Shown in pieces: positions 23,559 to 33,169 of a stretch of DNA of 33,178 bases. The stretch comes from Sinorhizobium sp. 8-89. GTDB lineage: Bacteria; Pseudomonadota; Alphaproteobacteria; Rhizobiales; Rhizobiaceae. The translations under genes were made by a program, and so were the position numbers. Where the stretch lies: contig NZ_JASKLR010000039.1 of NCBI RefSeq assembly GCF_030124325.1, positions 1 through 33,178 of the forward strand. Reading direction: 5' to 3'. Numbering within the stretch: position 1 is the first letter of the stretch; each line of letters begins with the position of its first letter. The notes below the pieces were generated by a model, which had not been told where the DNA came from, did no database searches, and saw only the letters and a list, made by a program, of their open reading frames with translations.

Positions 23559-26500
23559 ATGAACGACACAACCGCATCCGGACGTCCTCTGCATCTACAA
23601 ACCATCGATAGCTTATTTGCCGAGTTAATCGGCGGAGCGAGTGTTTCGGCCGGGGAGAATCAACGCGCTTTCCGGCTGGAGGATGCTGACAGCCGCAAGA
23701 TTTTGAACTGGTACAGGGTGAGTAGATCGAAATGGGCCGGTAAAGTCATGGCAGCCGACGTGGACGCGATCGCTTCGTCGATGCTTGCTCCACTTCCGAA
23801 CTTACCGATCCCTGAGGTTTTGACGCCAGCAACGAACCGCCGCTTGAAGGTGGCCAGGGTCATCGCGCACCGTTTTGCCGGCCTTCACTCATATGGAACC
23901 GTCGAAACGCCTCCTGCTGACTTTGTCTTCGAGCCGAGAGAACCGATTACGCTATTTGAAGGATGAAACGGCGCCGGTAAGACGTCGCTGCTGAACTCAA
24001 TCATCTGGTGTCTTACGGGCGAGATTTTGCGTCCGCAGCGGCCACCGGAGAAAGGGGAAGAAGAGTTTGAAGGGTTTTATATTCGAACGATTGATGGCAC
24101 AGCACAGACATCCGCGCATTCCCTGACACCAATCACGCCTCTGCCTAACCCAGTGCATTACACACCACCGGTAGGACAGCCAGTCCCGATTGACAGTTGG
24201 GTGGAGGTGACCTTCGTTGATCAAAGCGGCAACCTTTTGCCGCCCCTGCGGCGAACTCAGGTTCGGACCTCCAGAGGGAAGATTTCTGAGAGTGTTTCTG
24301 GTGCTGATAGGCTGGGAGTTGATCCAATTTCACTGCGCATTGGTACGATAATGCCGGCGCTTTTGCAGTTCTTGAAGGTCGGATCGGCGTCCGATATGGG
24401 GAAAGCTGCAGCAAAGTTAACAGGGTTAGCTGAGATCTCGGATCTTGCCAAGCACGCCGGAAAAGCCCGCGACAAGCTCAAGGGTGAGCTTAGGAAGGAG
24501 CGCGAGGCCGAAATCGAGAATTTTGATTCCCGCTTCCTGCAGGCTCGTTCCGATCTTCAAGGCCAGATCGATGAATACCCTTCGATGGCCCCCGAAACTC
24601 CGTTGCCAAGGCCATCTTCCTCACTCGACGTCGAAGCAGAGCTAAAGGAACTTGCAGCCCATTTCACGGGACTGAAGGCAGAGGCATTTCGAGCCGCGCA
24701 AAAGATCTTCGGTTCGGCTTTTGACCCTGCAGACAAACGCACGCGGGATGAGCTTGAAGCAAACATTGGGCCGGCACAAGGGCAACTCCGATCAATGGGC
24801 CAACTGCCCAACGTGCAGCGCTTGCGGATGCTTGGAGATCTAACCGACGAGGACTGGTCGGCTGTTGACGAGCAAATCTCGAGGTTGAGAAAGGAGGCTT
24901 CGGTTCTTGCGGAGCTTGCAAAGACGCCCAGTCTAGGAGCGCGAAAGCAACTATATGCGCGTGTTGCCAGCTGGATGACCGATCATCAGGAGCACGATCC
25001 GTCGACTTGTGGCGTATGTTCGCGTTCGCTCGACGGTGTCGTCGACCCGTTCACGAAGCGGGCTGTGCTTGATCATCTGGCAGAGGTCAGCGAGAGCGAG
25101 CAGAAGCTACTGTCGTTGACGCATCAAAACTGGGCGACGGCATGGGCCAACGCACTGGTCGCGAAGTGTCCGGCGGCACTTCAGGCCGAACTGAACCGCG
25201 ATCTGCCTACGCATCCATCAGAGCTCATCCAGGCAGCGCTTGTCGACGATCTTTTCGCGACGGAAGCCTTCGGTGGTCTTCTTGGCAGCTTGAAGGAAGG
25301 CGTCGCCCTTCTTTGCCGGCGCGAATTGAAGAACTTGCCGGGCTTCACAGAACCGGCCGTTCAGCCTCTCCCTCCACCGCTCGATAAGGTGTCGGCACCG
25401 CTATTGCAAACTATCAATCGTCTGGCACGCGCAAGGGCTTTCGCCGGATGGCGAGCCGAACATCGAGAAGAGCTATCGAAGGCCACACAGGCCATTCTGC
25501 AAGGATGCGCTGGTGACCCTCCAGAAATCACCGATGCGACCTCGATCACCGTGAAACTGGAGGCACTTGCGTCCATTGCAAAAGGCGTTGCTCCTTTGAA
25601 CGCTGCCCTGGAATATTGCAATCGCATGGAAGCGCAGCTGAAGTTGCGACGGGACAAAGAAAAGCGACTCGAACTCTACCAGCGCGGTGCCACTGCATTG
25701 AGTAAGCTCATCGAGCTCGGAAGCCTTGCAGAAAAGCAGGTCGAGCACCTCCGGCGGCTGCTCCACCGTCGGGCTACCTATTGGCGCGACCGCTGTTACC
25801 AAAACTCGTACCCAATGGCCGGCCACGGCCTTCGGGAGACGGCTATGGACAGCAAGGGCGTTCTTGAAATCCGCGTGGGATTTGAAACCGCCCACGCGCC
25901 CGCACAGCACATCTCAAACGCATCTGCCTTGCGGGCCAACCTAATGGGCTTTTTCCTAGCGTTCTGGGAGCATGTTCTTGTCCAGCGTGGCGGCATCGCA
26001 CTTCTGCTGCTCGATGATCCCCAGGAACTGCTCGACCACGACAATAAGGAGAAGCTCGCCCGTTTGCTTCCCGACTTAGCCAAGCAAGGCGCGCAGATCA
26101 TTGTCGCGACCTATGACCGCTATTTTGCCCGAGCTGTCGTTGCTGCAGGGCGGGAACATGCCAGCATCGAACATCGTAGTGTTCATCCCGTCAATCCGTA
26201 CCGCGAACTGACAACAGCGTCCGCCACGGAGGAGCTTGAGCGAAAACGCGACGCCTATGAGAAAGATAAGGATAATGCAAGGCTTGCTCAGGATTACGCA
26301 AACGAGGTCCGTATCTTTCTGGAGGCGCGCCTTGCCGACCTTTTCGATGATCCAGCTTATCCAAGCTATGCGGCGGCATCGAAATTGCCGACCCTGTCGG
26401 ATCATCTTGGGCACTTGAACAGCCTCATCAACAGCCCCCCGAATGCATTGTTCAAGGGACGCGCCGTCAACGAGTTCAGCAAGTGTCGCAGTTTCGCACA

Positions 26501-27491
26501 AGGTTCGGCTTGCCTTAGAGTGCTCAACACGTCCCATCACAACCGTGATACCCTGAGCGCCGGAGACGTTTATGCCGTGGCCGGGGAGTTCGAGACGGTC
26601 TGCAAGCTTGCGGAAAAGATGCATCTCGAGTTCCGTCACTGGCGATGGCATGAGCCGCTTGAGGAACAAGGGCCTGCGGATACGGTTGTGCCTTTCCCGC
26701 GCGCGACTGTTCCTGAATTCCGTGTAATGATCCACCCGGACTTGGCTGCATTCACTGCGCGCTCGGGTCATGAGGCAAGCCAGGAATCTGCCACCGAAAC
26801 GCTTGACCAGGCTTGGTTCGAGGGCAAAAGCCTGTTTCTGATCCGCCAGGATAATCTTGGATTCGCTCTTCCGGCCGGGTGCATCGCCATTGTAGAGAGT
26901 GTCCCATACGAGGGCCGTGACCATAACCTGGTGATTGCGCGGCAGAAGGGACATCTACTCGCACGCCGGCTCTTTAGGCCGGCTAACGGCCAAGGGCTTG
27001 CTCTTGCTGCCGAAGCTCCCGACCCGCAGCAATCGAGACCGACGCTGCTCTTCGATCAAGGCGCGATTGTTCTTCATCGGATAGTGGGCATGCTAACCGA
27101 ACAGCCGTCGCCGCCGCCGGGTAGGGGAGAGGCGATAGAACTGAGCTTCGCTGACAGCCTATTGAAAATTAGAACCGCCTATCGCGTGCGCGAAGAAAGC
27201 GGTGTGCCCCTCGCGCTGCCGGGACAGATTGTACTCGGCGGCGATCTCATCGGCAGAGAGCAGCTCGGTTCGGAGGAAGGCATGTTGGTCGCGTTGACCC
27301 TCGATGATGGTAGCAGTGTTTTCAAACGTATTGGAGCCAAAGTTCCTGGAACGGATGGAAGGATGCGGCAATTCGAGAGCATCGGAGGGCTCGGCAGTTC
27401 GCTTGTCGTTTCGCTGGCCTCTGACCTCCGCGACGATGTACCTCGCTTTGCGACCGCCCGGCGGGTTCTCGGAGTACTCTATCGAGCTTGA
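23559..27491 (+). CDS. Rad50/SbcC-like ATPase with C-terminal LexA/S24-like domains; one in-frame UGA in Walker A
   Basis: About 1,310 codons. The ATG at 23559 begins MNDTTASGRPLHLQ; an in-frame TTG at 23508 is the alternative. The N-terminal ATPase half has LKVARVIAHRFAGLHSYG and the P-loop G-stop-NGAGKTSLLNSI (135-146), where codon 136 is TGA. Long helical arms flank a CGVC at 484-487 (zinc-hook-like). The C-terminal ATPase half has LLLLDDPQE (815-823, Walker B) and VATYD, an H-loop-like position. After about residue 1090 there are two LexA/S24-like modules (about 1090-1190 and 1200-1310); the second has S1214 and K1256 in the right places for a Ser-Lys dyad. It ends 39 bases before the RT gene and must be co-transcribed with it. 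Apart from the TGA it is fully open, so annotate as possibly inactive. Confidence 0.8.
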
Positions 27492-27530
27492 GCCAACTTC
27501 TGCCCTTTTCAACCTAGCGGGTAACAACAG

Positions 27531-30500
27531 ATGCAGAGACTTATCCCCACGCTTGAGCAGGTCACTCAAGAGTATGTCCTCGTGCAAGCCTGGAAGAAGG
27601 CCGCCTCCTACATCCGATATCACAATTGGTTCGCGGATACCCTTGAACTTGATCGGGCAGCGGCCGACCTCCCCAAGTTCATGGCGAAGGTCAGCGAGCG
27701 CCTAAGGGCTGTAGCCTATCAATCCGACCACCTTAGACTCGTGCCGGCGCCGAAGAGTCAGCGATGGCAAGTAGACGATAGTGGGCAGTGGGGGCCGATA
27801 AAAACTGGAACCGCAAAGATTCGACCTCTGGCCCGCGTAACACTTCAGGATCAAGTTGCCGCGACTGCGATTATGCTTTGCTTGAGCGAACGCGTCGAGA
27901 CCGCACAGGGTGACCCGCTGGGCGACTATCGCACGGCCGCCGTTCGCCGTTCGGTGATATCCTATGGAAACCGGTTATTCTGCGACCCCTCGGAATCCGG
28001 GCATGGCCTAATCCACCGTTGGGGTTCGTCGAAACTCTACCGAGCATACTTTCAGGATTACCGGGCTTTCCTGAACCGCCCAGAGGCTGTAGCCGCATCA
28101 CTGGATGGCATCCAAGAAATACTCATCATCCAGTCCGACCTTAGCCAATTCTACGACCGCGTAACCCCGGAGGAGCTTCACAAGAAGCTTCGGCAATTAC
28201 AGACACCAGATGATGACAATCGCTTCTTTGAACTTGCCGAACATGTTCTGAACTGGACTTGGTCGATTGCTGATAGACAGAAGATCGAGCGATATAGAAG
28301 GCGAGCGGAGATCCCAGATTTCAAGAAGGTGGCCTTGCCACAGGGCCTCGTAGCGGCGGGTTTCTTTTCCAACGTTGTTATGTTGGATTTTGACAAAACT
28401 CTTCTCGGACAGCTGGATGCGGAGATCGCCCCCGGCGTTTGGCTAAGGGACGCTTGCAGGTATGTCGATGATGTTCGGCTAACAATCGCGGTAGCGCCAG
28501 GTGTCACACAAGTGGATGCCCAAGAGCGTACCATGGCATGGCTTCAAAGCCAGTTGGAGACAACTACAGCAGGCCTACAATTCTCCGCCGATAAAACCGT
28601 CACGGCATCTGTTGGCGGTCGAAGGCAGCCGCTCGTGCGGCAATCGCGCAAGATGGAGCGTATCCAGACCGCGATTTCCGGTGGGTTCGACGCGAGCGGA
28701 GGTGAAGAAGTAATCCAGGCTATTGAAGCTCTTGTTCGGTCTCAATCGAACCTAAGCAGGACGGCGGGTACTCGCGAGCCATCGCCGTTGAGAGCTATTT
28801 CGGACGTGAAGGACGAGACAGTCGGCCGTTTTGCCGCTGGAAGGTTTCGGAAGACGTTCCGCTCCCTTCGACCTCTCTTAGACCACGGATCGGTGGCGGA
28901 TGACCCCGAGGTTGGTGAGGAGACCTTTAGGCGATCCCGGCTTTCGCAGTCGGAACTCGACGACGAAGCTCACGCTTTCGCCTTGATGCTCATCGAACGC
29001 TGGATTGCTGACCCCGCAAACGTGCGGCTCCTTCGTGTCGCGCTTGACCTCTGGCCGTCGCCAGAAGTCCTCGGCGCGGTTCTAAGACTTTTCGAATCGT
29101 ATCTAACTGGCCAAGGTGGACGGGAGGAGTCTCGCCAGATCATCCATTATTGCATGGCCGAACTGCTGCGAGCCGGTGCAACAGAAACGGGATTCATTGA
29201 GGATCAGGATTGTCTGCCTCATGGCGTCGATATTGATGGCTACCGAAGTCTGTTACTTAAGACAGCACTTCGCGTCGTGAGTGGCCAGGAATTCCTACCG
29301 CCATGGTATCTTACGCAGCAGGCTCTGTTGTTTATAGCAGTACATGGCCCAAGCTCCATTGCGTTGCCGAAAGCAACCCGACAGAACCCCAAGTATTGGG
29401 GGATGATCGCCTTCCTGCAAGGGGATCACAGAGATCTCTCTAATCGCGAGTATGCGATCTTGGCGGTTGTCAGCAGGCGTTCCTTCCTTTCTGTCGATCG
29501 AGCCATCGCGTTGATCCGCCATTCGTTGACACCTAGTCGCTTCGCTAGCATTGCCAAGCGCGATATCGAGTTTGCCCATGATCTCTACCGCGCGGTCGGA
29601 AAGGAGGTAAACGTTAGCATAGCCGCGGCGTTTGACATGGGCACGACCGATCCATCAGACGCGTCGGACATGCTGACGTTACACATGATTGTTCGGCAAC
29701 AGGGTGCGCTCAACCCTATTAGAAACGAAATTGGGGTACTGAGCTTTGCTGAGAAGTTTCTTGATTCGGTGGCAACTGGAGCGGCTCCGAACCTCGTTAC
29801 ACCGTCGACCATCAATGTTTCCATCGAGACTGTGGGCTCTTATGCTCGCGTCAAGCAAATCGAACTGGAAAATTTCGAATTCCCAAAGAGTTACAGATCG
29901 ATCTATAGTGCTCCGTCCTGGTGCGCCAACGATCAACGTTGGCGCTTCCAACTTGGTTATCTGCTTCGCTATATTCTCACGGCCCGCATAGACTTCAGCC
30001 TACCCGTTTACCCTCCCTCATGGAAGGAAGCCGAACCCCTATATCGGCCTACGCGGGGGCATTGGATCCAACGGCAGTATAGCTTTTACAACGGACACGA
30101 AGCGTTTGGTGACGATTGGCTCCCGATATCGCAGTTCACGCAGGACCTTCTTTTTTCTCTCTTAAGGTGGCCAGGCTGCCGCCCGAGGCAGGGCGATGGC
30201 ATGGAATTGTCGCTTCATGAGGCCCAGCGAAAAGTCCGTGAGGGCCTCTCAGCAGCTTACGAGGCAATCGGGCCGGCAACTGGAGTACTGATACTCAGGG
30301 CAGCTGCGCCCATCCCAGGCGCACAAAAAAATGGGCGCCCGCTCAGGGCATGCGTTGTTCAATCCATTATGCCAGAACAGAAAGACTTTTCAGCCGCGGA
30401 CCTCGAAATGAGTTCGCCGGGGCTGCGCAAGAAGCATCGAAAACATCTCTCGACCGCTTTGGCGGCGGTTGAGAAGATGCTCGATCTGAGAGAGACCCAT

Positions 30501-31211
30501 AAACCTGAAAACAAACGCCTCGATTGGCTTATCTTCCCTGAGTTGTCGGTGCACCCTGACGATGTGAATACACATCTCATTCCGTTTGCGCGCGCGTTCA
30601 AGACAGCCATCCTGGCTGGCATTGCGTACGAGCGCCTAGTGCCAGGCCAACCCCTCGTCAATTCGGCGCTGTGGATCATCCCCCGGGTTGTGCCTGGTCA
30701 AGGCCTACAGACGATCGTCCGAAGGCAAGGTAAACAACACTTGTCCCCAATGGAAACACCCTTTAGCCCGCACATCTTCGGTTTCCGACCGTGCCAGTGG
30801 CTGGTCGGGTATGAGTGGTCTCCAGATGTGGGCAAAGATCCCCTCTGGCTCACAGCCTCAATCTGCTACGACGCTACCGACCTCAAGCTCGCCAGTGACC
30901 TCCGGGACAAGTCTGACGTTTTTGCGATACCCGCATTAAATCAAGATGTTGGGACATTCGATCAAATGGCCCAAGCTCTCCACTACCACATGTTCCAAAT
31001 GGTGCTTATTGCCAATAACGGCGGATACGGCGGGAGCAACGCGCATCTTCCCAAGGGGGAGGCATACGAACGCCAAGTGTTCCATACGCATGGCCAGCCG
31101 CAGGCGACTATCTCATTCTTTGAAATAGACAACATCGAAGATATGAAGTCGCGGCGGCAAAATGGGGTCAATAAGGTTGGAAAATGGAAATATCCGCCTG
31201 CCGGCGGATAA
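27531..31211 (+). CDS. Defence-type reverse transcriptase with C-terminal nitrilase domain (UG1/DRT1-like)
   Basis: A 1,226-residue protein, intact. The RT core has RIRPLAR-type N-terminal block (KIRPLARVTLQDQVAATA, about 96-113), motif A DLSQFYD (203-209), motif B LPQGLVAAGFFSNV (269-282) and the catalytic YVDD (311-314) followed by KT in SADKTVTASVGG. A helical middle of about 500 residues has no domain I recognise. From about 940 there is a nitrilase/CN-hydrolase fold with the Glu (FPELSVH, E1004), Lys (GKQHLSPME, K1068, with E1075) and Cys (SICYD, C1112) triad. RT-nitrilase fusions belong to the UG/Abi class of anti-phage RTs (UG1, DRT type 1, and relatives). The upstream ATPase gene is its evident partner. 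It is followed 85 bases later by an IS630 insertion. Confidence 0.92.
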   Translation: MQRLIPTLEQVTQEYVLVQAWKKAASYIRYHNWFADTLELDRAAADLPKFMAKVSERLRAVAYQSDHLRLVPAPKSQRWQVDDSGQWGPIKTGTAKIRPLARVTLQDQVAATAIMLCLSERVETAQGDPLGDYRTAAVRRSVISYGNRLFCDPSESGHGLIHRWGSSKLYRAYFQDYRAFLNRPEAVAASLDGIQEILIIQSDLSQFYDRVTPEELHKKLRQLQTPDDDNRFFELAEHVLNWTWSIADRQKIERYRRRAEIPDFKKVALPQGLVAAGFFSNVVMLDFDKTLLGQLDAEIAPGVWLRDACRYVDDVRLTIAVAPGVTQVDAQERTMAWLQSQLETTTAGLQFSADKTVTASVGGRRQPLVRQSRKMERIQTAISGGFDASGGEEVIQAIEALVRSQSNLSRTAGTREPSPLRAISDVKDETVGRFAAGRFRKTFRSLRPLLDHGSVADDPEVGEETFRRSRLSQSELDDEAHAFALMLIERWIADPANVRLLRVALDLWPSPEVLGAVLRLFESYLTGQGGREESRQIIHYCMAELLRAGATETGFIEDQDCLPHGVDIDGYRSLLLKTALRVVSGQEFLPPWYLTQQALLFIAVHGPSSIALPKATRQNPKYWGMIAFLQGDHRDLSNREYAILAVVSRRSFLSVDRAIALIRHSLTPSRFASIAKRDIEFAHDLYRAVGKEVNVSIAAAFDMGTTDPSDASDMLTLHMIVRQQGALNPIRNEIGVLSFAEKFLDSVATGAAPNLVTPSTINVSIETVGSYARVKQIELENFEFPKSYRSIYSAPSWCANDQRWRFQLGYLLRYILTARIDFSLPVYPPSWKEAEPLYRPTRGHWIQRQYSFYNGHEAFGDDWLPISQFTQDLLFSLLRWPGCRPRQGDGMELSLHEAQRKVREGLSAAYEAIGPATGVLILRAAAPIPGAQKNGRPLRACVVQSIMPEQKDFSAADLEMSSPGLRKKHRKHLSTALAAVEKMLDLRETHKPENKRLDWLIFPELSVHPDDVNTHLIPFARAFKTAILAGIAYERLVPGQPLVNSALWIIPRVVPGQGLQTIVRRQGKQHLSPMETPFSPHIFGFRPCQWLVGYEWSPDVGKDPLWLTASICYDATDLKLASDLRDKSDVFAIPALNQDVGTFDQMAQALHYHMFQMVLIANNGGYGGSNAHLPKGEAYERQVFHTHGQPQATISFFEIDNIEDMKSRRQNGVNKVGKWKYPPAGG

Positions 31212-31296
31212 ATTCTCTGCTCCCTCCCGGGCGTGCAGTCAACGAGCAGGCAAGCTAGTTGACTACCGCGAGCATGATAAAAAATGAGGCGTCATA

Positions 31297-32452
31297 CCAA
31301 CGTGCGCTGATCATGACCTGTGGGGCCATTCGCGCATTCCGATCGACATTATCTTCCACGGCTGACCGATGAGCTTGTTCCAAGCGCGGCAGCAGTGATC
31401 GACGATATCGTCGTAGTCCTTGAAGACGCGGTTCGACAACCAGTTGTCCCTCATGAACTGCCAGAGGTTCTCGACCGGGTTCAATTCCGGCGACCGCGGC
31501 GGCAGAAACATCAAGGTGATGTTGTCCGGCACCTTCAGCTTCGGCGTGACGTGCCAGCCTGCCTGGTCGAGGATGAGCACCGCATGGGCTCCGGGATCGA
31601 CGGCGTTACTGATTTCGGCAAGGTGTTCCTGCATCGCCTCGGTGTCGCAGTAAGGAAGGACGAGGCCAGCCCCCTTGCCCTTCTTCGGGCAGATCGCGCC
31701 GAAGATATAGGCCCACATGGTGCGTTGGTCGTGCGGTGCCGACGGTCGAGTTCCCCGACGTGCCCAGCGGCGCGTGATCTTGTTTTTTTGCCCTATTCTG
31801 GCTTCGTCGGCCCACCAGATTTCGAGATCCGTGCCGGGCGGGCATTTCGTCCTGATCTCTGCCAGCGCGGCTGGGAAGTCTTTTTAAAAAGCTCGCCTTC
31901 CAGTTCGTTCTGCGCATAGTGGCGTGGACGGGCCGAAAGTTTGGCAAAGCCCAACGCCTTGAATTCCCGCCCGACCGTCGTTTCATCGATAGAGACCCGA
32001 AACTCCTGGAAGAGCCACTGCACGAGGTCCTTGCGTCGCCAGCGGACCACCCCGTGCACGGCAGGGATCGGACCGCTCTCGACGATCTTCGCCAGCGCCT
32101 GGCGTTGCGCGTCGTTTAGCTTCGCCCGGCCGCCCGGTGCTTTTCCGTTGATCAATCCGTCGGGGCCGCGTTCGTTGAAGCGCAAGACCCAATCGCGGAC
32201 GATCTGCACCGTCACCCCGCCGATCGCGGATGCATACTGCCGGGAGCCGCCATCATAAATCGAAGCCAGCGCCAACAGCCGCCGGACCTGGGCGGCATCC
32301 TTTGCCTTCTTCGCCAGCCTCCTGAGTGCCGTTCCGTCATAATCTGCCCGCAACGATATCGCCTTCGCCATGCCAAACCTCCGTTTGGCATAATGAGTCA
32401 GAATTCCACTGATTTGGGAATCCCATCACGAGTCGGCATCAATGCTCGTTGG
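31297..32452 (-). mobile_element. Complete IS630-family insertion sequence with TA target sites
   Basis: The ends are imperfect inverted repeats: reading inward, CCAACGTGCGCTGAT on the left and CCAACGAGCATTGAT on the right (reverse complement). Each is flanked by TA (31295-31296 and 32453-32454), the hallmark target duplication of IS630/Tc1-mariner elements. The length, 1,156 bases, is typical. It contains one transposase in two overlapping frames. The insertion lies between the RT stop and whatever followed, so it may have replaced or separated a third operon gene. Confidence 0.8.
31311..32371 (-). CDS. IS630-family transposase in two frames (probable -1 frameshift)
   Basis: The first frame from the ATG at 32371 holds the N-terminal helix-turn-helix DNA-binding part (ALRRLAKKAKDAAQVRRLLA, GVTVQIVRDWVLRFNERG, then LSARPRHYAQNELEGELFKK). 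The catalytic part continues in the -1 frame: DFPAALAEIR, WWADEARIG, then LILDQAGWHVTPKL and FLPPRSPELNPVENLW, giving the D-D-E residues. The shift falls at CTTTTTAAAAAG (coding strand, plus positions 31879-31890). Homopolymer slippage there could be programmed, as in several IS630 members, or it could be a disabling mutation. The joined product of about 350 residues has normal length. Confidence 0.8.
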
Positions 32453-32454
32453 TA

Positions 32455-32661
32455 TCAGAACCGTTTCGGTGTTGCCCTCCAAGTCAGTTCCGGCCCTAGC
32501 CGGAGATAGGCGTTTAATTCCAGACCAAAGGATTCGCGCGTTTCGGCCATTTTGTAGTAGCCGCTCGCCGGGCAGCATTACCGGAAAGCGATGAAAGTTG
32601 ACTCACCAACCAAGCAGGGCAATGTCGGCCAATCACCGCTCCGATCTAAAGCGCGTCGCAT
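32455..32661. other. Gap between two IS630-family elements
   Basis: About 200 bases with no gene or repeat I recognise. It separates the complete IS630 element from the truncated one, and would be the only unique DNA downstream of the RT operon in this window. Confidence 0.3.
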
Positions 32662-33090
32662 TTAATTGGCCTCATATCCGGCCGCATTGAAGTAGTTTCT
32701 GCATTCTGTGACGGAGAAGAGATTGCAGATGTCGCCGAGGGCCTCGGCGATGGCGTCGAAGCTGCGAGCGGCCCGCTTGCGCAGCAGCGCCTTGAGCTTG
32801 GAGAAGGCCATCTCGATCGGATTGAGGTCGGGCGAATAGGGTGGCAGGAAGAGAAGCCATGCGCCTTGCGCCTTGACCATCTGCTCGGCTCGCTCGCTCT
32901 TGTGAAAGCCGACATTGTCAAGAATGACGACATCGCCGGGCGACAGCGTCGGCGCGAGTTGTGTTTCGATCCAGGTTTCGAAGATGCGCTTGTTCATCGG
33001 CGCATTGACGATAAAGGGCGCGACCATCCCATGTGATCTCAGGCCGGCGATGAAGGTCTGCGTCTTCCACGAGCCGAAGGGTAACCGCCC
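32662..33090 (-). pseudogene. IS630-family transposase, C-terminal part (second element, 5'-truncated)
   Basis: The minus strand reads FGSWKTQTFIAGLRSHGMVA, PFIVNAPMNKRIFETWIETQ, then GDVVILDNVGFHKS with the second catalytic Asp and YSPDLNPIEMAFSKLK with the catalytic Glu, ending ECRNYFNAAGYEAN. This is the DDE core of an IS630 subgroup different from the complete copy next door, probably the subgroup with the MGKSHPIALR N-terminus seen at the left edge. The family match stops near 33090 and the sequence changes to a palindrome-bearing segment, so the N-terminal half is missing. Confidence 0.8.
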
Positions 33091-33123
33091 GATTGTGACC
33101 GCCTGCCGGATTGGGCCTTGATG

Positions 33124-33169
33124 GCCTAAGACACGTGTTTAACGACGTCGTTAGGGACGTGTCTTAGGC
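33124..33169. repeat. 46-base near-perfect palindrome at the right edge
   Basis: Outer arms GCCTAAGACACGT (33124-33136) and ACGTGTCTTAGGC (33157-33169) are perfect over 13 bases, and the centre contains a further perfect 14-base palindrome TAACGACGTCGTTA (33140-33153). Only three base pairs between them (two G-U-like) break the symmetry. It lies just outside the truncated IS630 transposase. It could be two abutted inverted ends of another mobile element or a protein-binding or hairpin site. Confidence 0.75.

Noticed and set aside
23955..23985. Selenocysteine at the UGA
   Set aside because: The P-loop position normally holds Pro, Glu, Trp or Gly, no redox role is expected, and I could not see a convincing SECIS-like hairpin; kept only as a minor possibility.
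26076..26954. 292-codon minus-strand frame inside the ATPase gene
   Set aside because: Antisense shadow of a strongly supported coding frame; no motifs.
24027..27491. Annotating the ATPase as starting downstream of the UGA
   Set aside because: The only start there is a TTG with no ribosome binding site, and the product would lack Walker A, while strong family-like sequence continues upstream in the same frame.
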